The notes beneath the pieces were generated by a model. It saw only the letters and a list, made by a program, of their open reading frames with translations. It was not told the origin of the DNA and did not search any database. 64,000 nt of DNA, from the NCBI GenBank assembly GCA_017938245.1, contig JAGBBX010000003.1, forward strand, positions 1 through 64,000, read 5' to 3'. This DNA comes from Bacteroidaceae bacterium. GTDB taxonomy: Bacteria > Bacteroidota > Bacteroidia > Bacteroidales > Bacteroidaceae. Positions 26,273-35,574 of the stretch are shown here, one piece after another (the first letter of the stretch is position 1; each line of letters begins with the position of its first letter). The position numbers and the translations under genes were made by a program.

Positions 26273-28507
26273 ATGTCACAATTTGCCGACGTAATACTAC
26301 CGTTGCCTTTAGCATCGACATTTACATACAGCATTGCTCCCAAAGAGAGGGAACGCATTGCTGTGGGTTGTCGTGTTACTGTTCCATTGGGCAAGAGTAA
26401 GCACTATACGGCGCTTGTGGCACGTCTGCACGACGAGGAACCTACCGAATATTCTGTTCGAGAGATAAACGAGTTGCTCGATGATGCTCCTATCGTGCTT
26501 CCGGCGCAAACAAAATTATGGGAGTGGATAGCACGATACTACCTCTGTTCCATAGGCGAGATATTCAAAGCAGCTGTACCGCAGGGGTTGAAAGGTGAGT
26601 TTAAGCCAAAGACCGAGCAACGCATACGCCTTGCCGAGCGTTATAAGAATCCAACGGCACTTAATTTGATTCAACAATCGCTGTCGCGTGCTCCACGACA
26701 GAAACGTCTGCTGGCAACCTATCTGCAACTTACCGAGGGTGGCAGCGAAATTGCCCGACACACACTGCTTGAACGTGCCGAGGTTACCCCCAATATCTGC
26801 AAGGAACTTGTCGATAAGGGTGTTTTCGAGTGTTATGAGGTCGAAGTTGGGCGCCTAAAGAACGACTTTGCGCCTGTTGTCCCCGAGAATAGCCTTAACG
26901 AGGCACAACAGGCGGCCTTTGAACAGATAAACGAAAGTTTCGCAAGCAAGAATGTGACGCTGCTTCACGGTGTTACATCGGCTGGAAAGACCGAGGTTTA
27001 CATACATCTTATAAAGCAGGCTGTAGAGCGTGGGGAACAGGTCCTGTATATGCTTCCCGAGATTGCTCTCACCAAGCAGATTGTAGAGCGCCTGCGCAAA
27101 GTGTTCGGTAGTCGCATAGGGCTTTATCACTCGAAATTCTCTGATGCCGAGCGTGTCGAGATATGGAAAAAACAGTTGGGCGACGAGCCGTACGACGTTA
27201 TTCTGGGGGTGCGCTCGTCTATCTTTCTGCCGTTTAAGCGTTTGGGGCTTGTCATTGTTGACGAGGAACACGAGAATAGCTACAAGCAGCAAGAGCCGGC
27301 TCCGCGTTATAATGCTCGCAATGCAGCCATCGTGCTTGCTTCGCTTTTCGGTGCAAAGACACTTCTTGGTACCGCTACTCCTGCAATAGATACATTCTAT
27401 AATGCAACAACGGGGAAATATGCTCTTGTGAGCCTTACCCGACGCTATCGCTCGTTGCAGTTACCGCATATCGAGGTTGTCGATATTCAAGACCTTGCCC
27501 GCCGTAAAAGGATGACAGGCCCATTCTCCGACCCTCTTGTCGAGGCTATGAGCGAAGCTCTTAAAGAGAAAAAGCAGATAATACTATTCCAGAATCGTCG
27601 AGGATACTCGCCCTTGCTCGAGTGTCGCACCTGTGGATGGACACCGCGTTGTAAACACTGCGATGTTAGTCTCACACTGCATAAGAGTGCCGGCAAACTT
27701 AGCTGTCACTACTGCGGGTACACTATTCCGGCACCCAAAATATGCCCTAATTGCGAGGAGAATAATTTTATAAACCTTGGCTACGGTACCGAGAAAATAG
27801 AGGACGACCTACAGAAAATCTTCCCCGAGGCACGCATTGCCCGTATGGACTTAGATACAACACGTACGCGCACTGCCTACGAAAATATCATAAACGATTT
27901 TCAGAGTGGGGCAACCGATATTCTCATTGGCACACAGATGGTCTCTAAAGGACTCGACTTTGACAATGTAGCGGTAGTAGGTATTTTGAATGCCGATACG
28001 CTGCTCAACTACCCCGATTTCAGAGCCTCGGAACGCGCCTTTCAGCTTATGGCGCAGGTAGCAGGTCGTGCGGGACGCAAAAGCGGACAAGGCAAGGTCT
28101 TTCTTCAGACGCGCCGGCCCGAGAATCCTATTATTCCGCTTATAGTGGGCAATAACTATATGCAGTTCTACGATAACCAACTGGCGGAGCGTATGATGTT
28201 TCATTATCCACCATTTCATCGGTTGGTTTACGTATATATGAAGCATCGCGATTGTCGTATTCTGGACGAGTTCTCCGAGTGTATGGCCCACCGTATGCGT
28301 GAGGTTTTCGAACATCGTGTACTTGGTCCCGACCTTCCTCCCGTTGCGCGTGTGCAACAGCAGTTTATAAGAAAAATAGTGCTTAAAGTCGAGAATAACC
28401 TTTCACAGTATCGTATAAACGAGGCACTCGAAGCACTGCAGGCCGAACTTTTGTCCGATAAAAAATACAAGAGCATAACAATGTATTACGACGTTGACCC
28501 GTTGTAA
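26273..28507 (+). CDS. priA: Primosomal replication-restart helicase PriA
   Basis: This 744-residue protein has the family length. The N-terminal DNA-binding domain starts FADVILPLPLASTFTYSI. The Walker A motif is GVTSAGKTEVY (near 240) with Ser-Ala replacing the common Gly-Ser, and Walker B is VDEEHENSYK. The eight-cysteine zinc region is CRTCGWTPRCKHCD and CHYCGYTIPAPKICPNC, followed by helicase motifs including GTQMVSKGLDFDNV and QVAGRAGR. PriA reloads the replicative helicase at repaired forks. The start is 10 bp after the channel gene. Confidence 0.97.
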   Translation: MSQFADVILPLPLASTFTYSIAPKERERIAVGCRVTVPLGKSKHYTALVARLHDEEPTEYSVREINELLDDAPIVLPAQTKLWEWIARYYLCSIGEIFKAAVPQGLKGEFKPKTEQRIRLAERYKNPTALNLIQQSLSRAPRQKRLLATYLQLTEGGSEIARHTLLERAEVTPNICKELVDKGVFECYEVEVGRLKNDFAPVVPENSLNEAQQAAFEQINESFASKNVTLLHGVTSAGKTEVYIHLIKQAVERGEQVLYMLPEIALTKQIVERLRKVFGSRIGLYHSKFSDAERVEIWKKQLGDEPYDVILGVRSSIFLPFKRLGLVIVDEEHENSYKQQEPAPRYNARNAAIVLASLFGAKTLLGTATPAIDTFYNATTGKYALVSLTRRYRSLQLPHIEVVDIQDLARRKRMTGPFSDPLVEAMSEALKEKKQIILFQNRRGYSPLLECRTCGWTPRCKHCDVSLTLHKSAGKLSCHYCGYTIPAPKICPNCEENNFINLGYGTEKIEDDLQKIFPEARIARMDLDTTRTRTAYENIINDFQSGATDILIGTQMVSKGLDFDNVAVVGILNADTLLNYPDFRASERAFQLMAQVAGRAGRKSGQGKVFLQTRRPENPIIPLIVGNNYMQFYDNQLAERMMFHYPPFHRLVYVYMKHRDCRILDEFSECMAHRMREVFEHRVLGPDLPPVARVQQQFIRKIVLKVENNLSQYRINEALEALQAELLSDKKYKSITMYYDVDPL

Positions 28508-28553
28508 AGAGTGCTTATTTGTTACATTATTAACACTATTTTTAGTTAATATC

Positions 28554-28584
28554 TTGTTCATTTCCCTGCGAATAGGTAACTTTG
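28554..28584 (+). promoter_or_regulatory. Promoter of the DUF2723 gene
   Basis: TTG at 28554-28556, a 20-bp spacer and TAACTTTG at 28577-28584 fit the Bacteroidota consensus. This position supports the start at 28659 and argues against the longer open frame that begins inside priA. Confidence 0.65.
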
Positions 28585-28658
28585 CACGATTTTACGGGTG
28601 GTATATCCGAAAGCGATTGTCGCCCACTCGAATAGAGCAAACAAACTATTCCAATATA

Positions 28659-31600
28659 ATGAAGCGTTACAAAACATTAAACAACATCTTCGGATGGTTC
28701 ACATTCCTTGTTGCAGCTATTACCTACTGCGCAACTGTAGAGCCAACCGCAAGTTTCTGGGATTGTCCCGAGTTTATTCTCTCAGGCAACAAACTCGAAG
28801 TGGGTCACCCACCCGGTGCACCTTTCTTTATGCTCACTGCAAATGTCTTTTCGTCGTTTGCCGAACCGCATCAGGTTGCATATATGGTTAATATTATGTC
28901 GGCATTGCTCAGTGCCGCAGGCATTATGTTCCTCTTCTGGACTATTACTCATCTGGTGCGAAAATTGATAGTGTCGGATGGTGAGAATATTACTAACTCG
29001 CAGATAATAACCATTATAGGCTCGGGACTGGTAGGCGCTCTTGCATATACCTGGAGCGATACTTATTGGTTCAGTGCTGTCGAGGGCGAGGTTTACGGTT
29101 ATTCATCGTTGTTTACAGCTGTTGTTTTTTGGCTTATTCTTAAGTGGGAAGAGCAGGCGGCTTCGTCGCATAGTGACCGCTGGCTGGTGCTTATAGCCTA
29201 TCTTGTGGGTCTCTCTATAGGTGTCCATCTGCTTAACCTTTTGTGTATCCCTGCCATAGTGCTTGTTATCTATTTTAAGAAAAAGCCCAATGCCAGTTTT
29301 AAAGGTGCGTTCTTGGCGCTTGTGCTGTCGGCGGCTTTGGTAGCAGCAGTGCTCTATGGTATTGTGCCCGGAGTGGTTAAAGTAGGCGGCTGGTTCGAAC
29401 TGCTGTTTGTGAACACTCTTGGAATGCCATTCAATACAGGACTTATAACCTATCTGGTACTGCTCTTCGGCGTACTTGTTTGGGGATTGTTAGAGAGTGA
29501 GCGCGGAAAAAGTCGTCGTAATCTTGCTATAGCATTTGTTGCTGCTGTCGGCCTGATGGGTATTCCATTCTATGGCTATGGTACAATGAGCGTTATTTTG
29601 GGTATAGCAGTGTTGGCAGTATTATCTTATATGCTGTTTGTAAAGGTCAAGGAGAAGTATTTGCTTAATCTGCGCTTGTTGAATACTTCGCTTTTGTGTA
29701 TGCTTCTTATTATGATTGGCTATTCGTCGTATGCGGTGATAGTAATTCGTTCGGCTGCCAATACACCTATGGACCAGAACTCTCCCGAAGATATCTTCTC
29801 GCTTGGTTCTTATCTTGGACGTGAGCAGTATGGCGACCGTCCCCTTTTCTACGGCCCTGCATACAGCTCGGAGTACAGTTATGTACGTTCGGCCGATGGC
29901 TATCGTGCCGAAATTGTAGAGGGTGCACCGGTATATGCTCCAAAGGAGAAAGCTTCGCCCGAAGAGAAAGACTCTTACGAGCTTCTCAGACATAATATTG
30001 ATGTGAAGTATGCACAGAATATGCTCTTCCCCCGTATGTATAGCAAAGAGCACTCTATGTACGGCGCAAATAAGGTAAACCTGTATGAAGATTGGGTCGG
30101 CAAGATTAAGGGTAAGAAGGTGCGTTACCGCATAGGTGGCGAGACTATTGATGTGGTAATGCCTACTCAAAGAGAGAATCTGGCATTCTTCTTTAATTAC
30201 CAGCTGAACTATATGTATTGGAGATACTTCCTTTGGAACTTCGTGGGTCGTCAGAATGATATTCAGGGACACGGCGAGATGGATAAAGGTAACTGGATAA
30301 CAGGTATCTCATTTATCGATAATCTGTTGATTCCTAACTTAGAGAATATACCCACTGCTCTTAAAGAGAACAAAGGACGCAATGTGTTCTATGCTCTGCC
30401 TCTTATCTTGGGTGTTTTGGGTTTCTTGTGGCAGTTGCGCCGAGGTAAGCAGGGTGCGCAGCAGTTTTGGGTGGTATTCTTCCTTTTCTTTATGACAGGT
30501 ATTGCCATTGTGCTCTATCTTAATCAGACTCCCTTGCAGCCTCGTGAGCGCGACTATGCCTACGCAGGTTCGTTCTATGCATTTGCCATTTGGATTGGAA
30601 TGGGTGTGGCTGCAATTACCGATATGCTGAAAAAGAGAAGTGCGCTGGTAAGTGGTGCAGTAGCGGCTGTCTGTCTGCTTGTTCCTGTGCAGATGGTATC
30701 GCAGACGTGGGACGACCACGACCGCAGTGGACGCTATGCCTGCCGCGATTTTGGACAGAACTATCTGAATAGTACGCCCGAGGATGGTAACCCTATTATT
30801 TTTACCTGTGGCGACAATGATACATTCCCCTTGTGGTACAGCCAGGAGGTCGAGGGAGTTCGCACCGATTCGCGAGTGTGCAACCTCTCTTATCTGCAAA
30901 CCGATTGGTATATCGACCAGATGCGTCGTCCTGCATACGACTCCCCCTCAATCCCTATAATGTGGGAGAGAATAGACTATGCCGGTAACAGCAACGAAGC
31001 TGTAAGCGTTGTGCCCGAGTATAAAGATAAGATTCTTGCTCTTTATGAACAGAACCCCGAGGCTGCCAAGAAGAACTGGGGCGAGAATCCTTTCGAGATA
31101 CAGAATATTATGAAATATTGGGTGCGCTCAAAGAACGAGACATTCCACATTATTCCCACCGATACTCTCTATCTTAAGATAGATGCCGAGGCTGTAAGAC
31201 GCTCGGGAATGATTATCCCCGAGGAGTATGCCGAGGCTATGCCCGAGTATATGAAAATATCTCTTAAGGGCCGCAACCGCCTTTATCGTCACGACCTTAT
31301 GCTGTTGGAGATGCTTGCACAGACTAACTGGGAGCGTCCTCTTTATATGTCGATGACAGTAGGTAAGAGCAACTATCTTGGTTCGCTCAGCGACTTCTTT
31401 GTGCAGGAGGGCCTTGCCTACCGCATTACACCGTTCAACTGGAAACAACTCGGTTACAGTGGCAATAATGCCATTGATGAGGTTGTTGTTGCCGACACCG
31501 AGCGTTTCTACCATAATGTAATGGACCGTTTCAAATTCGGAGGTCTTAAGGATAACCCCGACTACTATGTCGACGAGACAACACAGCGTATGATATATAC

Positions 31601-32027
31601 TCATCGACGTCTGCTTTCATCGTTGGCAGCACAACTGTGTGCCGAGGGAAAGACCGAGAAGGCACTTAATGTCCTTAACCTTGCCGAGAGAGAACTTCCT
31701 TCGTCTATCGTACAGCACGAATTCTTCAGCGGCTCCGAGATGGGCAAGACCTTTATCGAACTTGGTGAGACCGAGAAGGCGCGCGAAATACTATCAATGA
31801 TTGGCGACGAGCAGGTCGAGTATATCAACTGGTATGCAGGTATGGATAAAAAGAGATTCGAAAGAGTGTTCAACAGTCTGAGAATGAATATAATGTGCTT
31901 GCAGAATATTGTAGAGGTTTTAGAGAGCGGTGGTAAAGATTATCAAGACCTTGCGATAAAATACGATAAAGAATTTGAGCGCTTGTATAATCTTATGAAC
32001 AGTAAGCTGACAATTAAGAGGAGATAG
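28659..32027 (+). CDS. DUF2723 polytopic membrane protein (GT117-like, protein O-mannosyltransferase-like)
   Basis: This 1122-residue protein starts MKRYKTLNNIFGWFTF at the ATG after the promoter. The N-terminal signature CATVEPTASFWDCPEF with EVGHPPGAPFF is diagnostic of DUF2723. About ten to twelve membrane helices fill residues 1-330 and 620-730. The remaining C-terminal part, after the conserved LNQTPLQPRERDYAYAGSF, is soluble and probably periplasmic, with TPR-like helices near the end. Related proteins are placed in glycosyltransferase family GT117 by fold, so transfer of a sugar from a lipid carrier is the expected activity; target unknown. The NodB deacetylase gene starts 6 bp after it. 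Confidence 0.88.
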   Translation: MKRYKTLNNIFGWFTFLVAAITYCATVEPTASFWDCPEFILSGNKLEVGHPPGAPFFMLTANVFSSFAEPHQVAYMVNIMSALLSAAGIMFLFWTITHLVRKLIVSDGENITNSQIITIIGSGLVGALAYTWSDTYWFSAVEGEVYGYSSLFTAVVFWLILKWEEQAASSHSDRWLVLIAYLVGLSIGVHLLNLLCIPAIVLVIYFKKKPNASFKGAFLALVLSAALVAAVLYGIVPGVVKVGGWFELLFVNTLGMPFNTGLITYLVLLFGVLVWGLLESERGKSRRNLAIAFVAAVGLMGIPFYGYGTMSVILGIAVLAVLSYMLFVKVKEKYLLNLRLLNTSLLCMLLIMIGYSSYAVIVIRSAANTPMDQNSPEDIFSLGSYLGREQYGDRPLFYGPAYSSEYSYVRSADGYRAEIVEGAPVYAPKEKASPEEKDSYELLRHNIDVKYAQNMLFPRMYSKEHSMYGANKVNLYEDWVGKIKGKKVRYRIGGETIDVVMPTQRENLAFFFNYQLNYMYWRYFLWNFVGRQNDIQGHGEMDKGNWITGISFIDNLLIPNLENIPTALKENKGRNVFYALPLILGVLGFLWQLRRGKQGAQQFWVVFFLFFMTGIAIVLYLNQTPLQPRERDYAYAGSFYAFAIWIGMGVAAITDMLKKRSALVSGAVAAVCLLVPVQMVSQTWDDHDRSGRYACRDFGQNYLNSTPEDGNPIIFTCGDNDTFPLWYSQEVEGVRTDSRVCNLSYLQTDWYIDQMRRPAYDSPSIPIMWERIDYAGNSNEAVSVVPEYKDKILALYEQNPEAAKKNWGENPFEIQNIMKYWVRSKNETFHIIPTDTLYLKIDAEAVRRSGMIIPEEYAEAMPEYMKISLKGRNRLYRHDLMLLEMLAQTNWERPLYMSMTVGKSNYLGSLSDFFVQEGLAYRITPFNWKQLGYSGNNAIDEVVVADTERFYHNVMDRFKFGGLKDNPDYYVDETTQRMIYTHRRLLSSLAAQLCAEGKTEKALNVLNLAERELPSSIVQHEFFSGSEMGKTFIELGETEKAREILSMIGDEQVEYINWYAGMDKKRFERVFNSLRMNIMCLQNIVEVLESGGKDYQDLAIKYDKEFERLYNLMNSKLTIKRR

Positions 32028-32033
32028 TAAAGT

Positions 32034-32645
32034 ATGTTCATAGAGCAGGTTCCAACATTCTTCCGCAATCTGTACCCCAAGGCATTATGGCGTATGGATC
32101 CTAACGATAGGTCGGTCTATCTGACCTTCGATGATGGGCCTATACCCGTAATTACACCCTGGGTGGTGGAGTTGTTGGGACGCTATGGCATAAAAGCAAC
32201 ATTCTTTATGGTGGGCGACAATGTGCATAAGTTTCCGCAGGAGTTTATGCAGGTTGTCGAAGCCGGGCACAGAGTAGGTAATCACACCTACAACCACGTG
32301 AAAGGACTTTTTACCTCTACAAAAGATTACATCGACAATGTCGACCAGGCCGATGCCTTTATACATAGCAACCTCTTTCGCCCGCCACACGGGTTCCTAC
32401 GTAACGCACAGTACCGCGAGCTGAGCAAACGCTATCAATTTGTTATGTGGGACCTTGTTACACGCGACTATAGTTTCCGTCTCTATGGCGAGGATGTTCT
32501 TGCCAATGTAAAGCGCTATACACGCAACGGTTCCATAATAACATTCCACGACTCTATGCGTAGCGAGAGTAATTTGCGTTATGCGCTGCCACGCTCACTC
32601 GACTGGCTGTTGGAGCAGGGATATACATTCAAGATTTTTGAGTGA
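32034..32645 (+). CDS. NodB-type polysaccharide deacetylase family protein
   Basis: This 203-residue protein has the carbohydrate esterase 4 motifs in order. LTFDDGP (residues about 30-36) holds the general base and metal-binding Asp, NHTYNH the metal-binding histidines, RPPHG follows, then MWDLVTRDY and ITFHDS. No signal peptide is obvious, as its start FIEQVPTFFRNLYPKALWR is not strongly hydrophobic. The enzyme should remove acetyl groups from an N-acetylated sugar polymer or sugar-lipid. It is coupled to the DUF2723 gene upstream (6 bp) and to queG downstream (start overlaps the stop). Confidence 0.9.
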   Translation: MFIEQVPTFFRNLYPKALWRMDPNDRSVYLTFDDGPIPVITPWVVELLGRYGIKATFFMVGDNVHKFPQEFMQVVEAGHRVGNHTYNHVKGLFTSTKDYIDNVDQADAFIHSNLFRPPHGFLRNAQYRELSKRYQFVMWDLVTRDYSFRLYGEDVLANVKRYTRNGSIITFHDSMRSESNLRYALPRSLDWLLEQGYTFKIFE

Positions 32646-33565
32646 TGCAAAAGAGCGAACTTACACAACTGATAAAAGCCGAGGCCAAAAGCCTCGGCTT
32701 TGCAGTGTGTGGCATTGCTAAGGCCGATGCTGTGGATGCCGACACAGCTGCGTATCTTGCGCGGTGGATAGGCGAAGGACGACACGGTACAATGGGCTAT
32801 CTGCAACGCAACGGCGACAAGCGTACCGACCCTCGGCTCTTGGTGCCCGGCTGTCGCAGCGTCGTGTGTGTGGCCCTCAGCTACTGCCCCCGCCCGCAGG
32901 ATGTTGTGAAAGGGCGACTGCATCTGTCGCGCTATGCTTTAGGCAGGGACTACCACAAGGTTGTTAAAGATAAACTCTTTATGCTGATGAAACGTATAAA
33001 TGAGATACAGCCGGTGCTGGGCCGCGCATTCTGCGACACCGCACCTCTGTTGGAGCGCTATTGGGCTGCACAGTCGGGCATTGGTTTTATCGGAAAGAAT
33101 CATCAACTTATTATCCCCGAGGCTGGCTCCTACTTTTTCTTGGGCGAACTGCTGATAGATATAGAACTCGATTATGACGCTCCTATGACAGGGAATCTCT
33201 GTGGAGACTGCGAGCGCTGCATAAAAGCCTGCCCCTCGGGAGCCTTAAAGGTCGATGGCTTCGATGCGCGGCAGTGCCTCTCCTATCTGACTATAGAAAA
33301 CCGCGATGAATTGCCGAAAAACATCGGTAAAATGATGGGAAATTGCTTCTACGGCTGCGACCGTTGTCAAACGTCGTGCCCATATAACAAGGATGTCCGT
33401 GCAACCGATGTTTCTGATTTTTGGGCAAAGGAGGCTCTGCTTGCAATGAGCGACGAGGATTGGCATAACCTCTCGAAGGAAAAATACAATGAACTGTTTA
33501 CCAATAGTGCCGTAGAACGCTGCGGATATGAACAGTTGCTGCGAAATATAAAGGTGATAGAATAA
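32645..33565 (+). CDS. queG: Epoxyqueuosine reductase QueG
   Basis: The product is 306 residues from the ATG at 32645, which shares its A with the upstream stop. The N-terminal half has the DUF1730/cobalamin-binding region (HGTMGYLQRN, CRSVVCVALSYCP). The C-terminal half holds two 4Fe-4S clusters, CGDCERCIKACPSGAL and CFYGCDRCQTSCPYN. QueG reduces epoxyqueuosine to queuosine in tRNA anticodons decoding Asp, Asn, His and Tyr, using cobalamin. A deleted and diverged copy of this gene lies 0.7 kb downstream. Confidence 0.96.
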   Translation: MQKSELTQLIKAEAKSLGFAVCGIAKADAVDADTAAYLARWIGEGRHGTMGYLQRNGDKRTDPRLLVPGCRSVVCVALSYCPRPQDVVKGRLHLSRYALGRDYHKVVKDKLFMLMKRINEIQPVLGRAFCDTAPLLERYWAAQSGIGFIGKNHQLIIPEAGSYFFLGELLIDIELDYDAPMTGNLCGDCERCIKACPSGALKVDGFDARQCLSYLTIENRDELPKNIGKMMGNCFYGCDRCQTSCPYNKDVRATDVSDFWAKEALLAMSDEDWHNLSKEKYNELFTNSAVERCGYEQLLRNIKVIE

Positions 33566-33600
33566 TCCCACTTTGTAAACTCAATAAAAACAACATAACT

Positions 33601-34227
33601 ATGAAAACAAAAGTTTTATCATTCCTATTTATCTCATTATTATTCGCTGTTACAGCAGTTAAAGCACAAAACTGCGTATATTGCAAAGGCACAGGTAAAA
33701 TGATAAAAGAGGTGAGTATCTCAACTTACGGCTATGACACTAAGGTATGGTGTTCCATTTGTGAGAGGTACTATTGGAGATCAACCGGTCACATGCATGT
33801 TACTTGCCAATATTGCAGAGGAACAGGAAGAAGAGGTGGTAATTCATACTCCTCTTCATCTTCGTCAAACCAAAGCAGCAGATCAAACGACGACTTTTTG
33901 GTAGCCAATTTAACATTCGAAGAGATGGAGCAGCTACGTTTTTGGAACAAGTGTCTTTACACCGGTTATCCCTACCAAGGTCCCTGCCAGAGCTGTGGTG
34001 GCAGCAGAGTATGTAACTGGTGTAAAGGTTCGGGATATATTAATGCTGGTTTTGGTGGCCACTATGTTACTGTAATGTGTAACAACTGCTATAACGGAGC
34101 ATGCAAGACCTGTGCAGGATTGGGCACAACCACACAGTACAGCAAAAGGCCCGAACACATGCAGATTATTAGAAATAAAATCGCTGAGATATATGAGATA
34201 GCCAAAAGACGTGCCAACTCATACTAA
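33601..34227 (+). CDS. Exported cysteine-rich protein with DnaJ-like CxxCxGxG repeats
   Basis: This 208-residue protein has a clear signal peptide (MKTKVLSFLFISLLFAVTA, cleavage near VKAQ). The mature protein has several zinc-ribbon-like motifs: CVYCKGTG, CSIC, CQYCRGTG, CQSCGG, CNWCKGSG, CNNC and CKTCAGLG. These resemble the DnaJ central zinc domain but there is no J domain. A serine-rich linker (SYSSSSSSNQSSRS) splits the repeats in two groups. Zinc binding, or thiol redox activity in the periplasm or at the surface, is expected; its partner is unknown. It sits between intact queG and the queG relic, and its GC content looks lower than that of the flanking core genes. Confidence 0.8.
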   Translation: MKTKVLSFLFISLLFAVTAVKAQNCVYCKGTGKMIKEVSISTYGYDTKVWCSICERYYWRSTGHMHVTCQYCRGTGRRGGNSYSSSSSSNQSSRSNDDFLVANLTFEEMEQLRFWNKCLYTGYPYQGPCQSCGGSRVCNWCKGSGYINAGFGGHYVTVMCNNCYNGACKTCAGLGTTTQYSKRPEHMQIIRNKIAEIYEIAKRRANSY

Positions 34228-34267
34228 GAACATTTTTACGACCTATTAAACTTTCTTTTATAGGTAT

Positions 34268-34301
34268 AAATATAGTCGGGTCTAATGGCCCGACTATATT
34301 T
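34268..34301 (+). terminator. Terminator after the CxxCxGxG protein gene
   Basis: A perfect 13-bp stem (AAATATAGTCGGG and its complement) surrounds an 8-nt loop. Homology to queG starts at the very next base (34302), so the hairpin marks the boundary of the intervening segment. Confidence 0.6.
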
Positions 34302-34538
34302 CACGGTACAATGGGTTATCTGCAACGCAACGGCGACAAGCGCACCGACCCTCGGCTGCTGGTGCCCGGCTGTTGCAGCATTGTGTGTGTGGCCCTCAAC
34401 TACTGCCCCCGTCCGCAGGATATAGTAAAAGGGCATAACCTCTCGAAGGAAAAATACAATGAACTGTTTACCAATAGCGCCGTAGAGCGTTGCGGATACG
34501 AACAGTTGGTGCGAAATATTTCCGCCTGCAAGAAGTAA
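34302..34538 (+). pseudogene. queG: queG relic with in-frame internal deletion
   Basis: Positions 34302-34434 match 32783-32915 of queG and 34432-34519 match 33462-33549. The two blocks join at a shared GGC. The missing piece is 549 bp, exactly 183 codons, so one frame stays open from 34311 to the stop at 34538 (75 residues). The cobalamin region is cut and both Fe-S clusters are gone, and the gene's 5' end is absent, so it cannot encode QueG. Most differences from the intact gene are synonymous or conservative. The true queG C-terminus is replaced by a few residues (SACKK) encoded within the following terminator. Confidence 0.88.
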
Positions 34539-34558
34539 CCTCTTGCAGGCGGAGTTTT
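34521..34558 (+). terminator. Strong terminator after the queG relic
   Basis: A perfect 13-bp stem (TCCGCCTGCAAGA at 34521-34533 and its complement at 34541-34553) is followed by GTTTTTAT. The stem begins immediately after the last base homologous to queG. Confidence 0.75.
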
Positions 34559-34582
34559 TATTGCATTTTAATCATTGATAGT

Positions 34583-35461
34583 TTAGTTCATCCAAGATGG
34601 AAGTTCTTCCTCATAAGGACTGCTACTTTTGTATTCGAAAGTTTCGATTTCATTTTTTTTATATATTTCATAGCTTTTTAAGTATTTGTATGAATCAAAA
34701 GTTGCACTGCCATTATATATTATTTTTCTATCAAGTGATATAAATATAGCCCGATTATATCCACTCATTATATGAGACACGTATAAAAGCATATTCTCCG
34801 AAGGTAAAAATTTTACAAATTGCAATGTTGTCTCATTTATGACCTTATCTCCGGAATAGGACTTGGAATAGTCGGTAATGTTAATTTCGTTCCCATTATT
34901 CTTGAATGTCACTTTTCGCCAATCGGAATCAAGAGTTTTATTTTGATATTCAAATACTGCATTTGGTGAATATTTCATCCAAGTTGGTAATCCTGTATCC
35001 AATAGTTCATAATTGTCTAGGTTGTTTAGGTCGCCTATGACCTCCATTTTTCCATTGTTGATAAATGCAAATTGTCGGTATAGTCTTTTCCTATCTAACG
35101 ATAATCTGATTATAGCATAAGAACTGTTTTCGGCTTTATGCATATCGTCAACATGGTATATTGCCATATTGCTATTCTTATCTATTTTTGCTAACGTATA
35201 ATAACAATAATTCATTAATTTATAATTAGAATCGGATTGAGAGTCTTGTTGGTAGAATGTGCAATTTATTCTTTTACCTTTATCTCTAAATTCTACTTTT
35301 ACTCCTGCAAATCCATATGGTTCAGGACTGTTGATATTAAAAGGTATCTCGTAATCTCCTGTGTTTCGTTGTATATATTTTAATACTTCATTTTGTCCAA
35401 AACAGTGTGCTGATAAAGAGCAAATTATTAAAATCGCAAGTAGGTTACGTAAATGTTTCAT
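34583..35461 (-). CDS. AT-rich exported protein of unknown function
   Basis: This 292-residue protein has a signal peptide (LLAILIICSLSAHCFGQ; a late Cys makes a lipoprotein possible but the box is not typical). The mature part is rich in Tyr, Asn, Lys and Ser, with a repeated layout: FRDKGKRINCTFYQQDS near residue 60 and FKNNGNEINITDYSKSY near 185, each followed by a Tyr/Leu-rich segment and ISLDRK or LSLDRK. Two copies of a beta domain are therefore likely. I do not recognise the family. Base composition is clearly more AT-rich than that of flanking core genes, and the gene lies in the recombination hotspot, which fits recent acquisition. Confidence 0.7.
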   Translation of the reverse strand: MKHLRNLLAILIICSLSAHCFGQNEVLKYIQRNTGDYEIPFNINSPEPYGFAGVKVEFRDKGKRINCTFYQQDSQSDSNYKLMNYCYYTLAKIDKNSNMAIYHVDDMHKAENSSYAIIRLSLDRKRLYRQFAFINNGKMEVIGDLNNLDNYELLDTGLPTWMKYSPNAVFEYQNKTLDSDWRKVTFKNNGNEINITDYSKSYSGDKVINETTLQFVKFLPSENMLLYVSHIMSGYNRAIFISLDRKIIYNGSATFDSYKYLKSYEIYKKNEIETFEYKSSSPYEEELPSWMN

Positions 35462-35524
35462 TTTTGATATAGTTTAGTGGTAAATAAATGTTTCTTTTGT
35501 AAAGGAATATTGATTTTACAATAG

Positions 35525-35532
35525 CAAAGATA
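35525..35532 (-). promoter_or_regulatory. Likely -7 box for the AT-rich orphan gene
   Basis: TATCTTTG on the minus strand matches TAnnTTTG and lies about 64 bp before the ATG at 35461. It is the first element of the 269-bp repeat, so the same box recurs at 38261-38268. Confidence 0.4.
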
Positions 35533-35574
35533 CAACAAATAGTTTTATTATCCCTTAATGATTGTTTCTTATTT

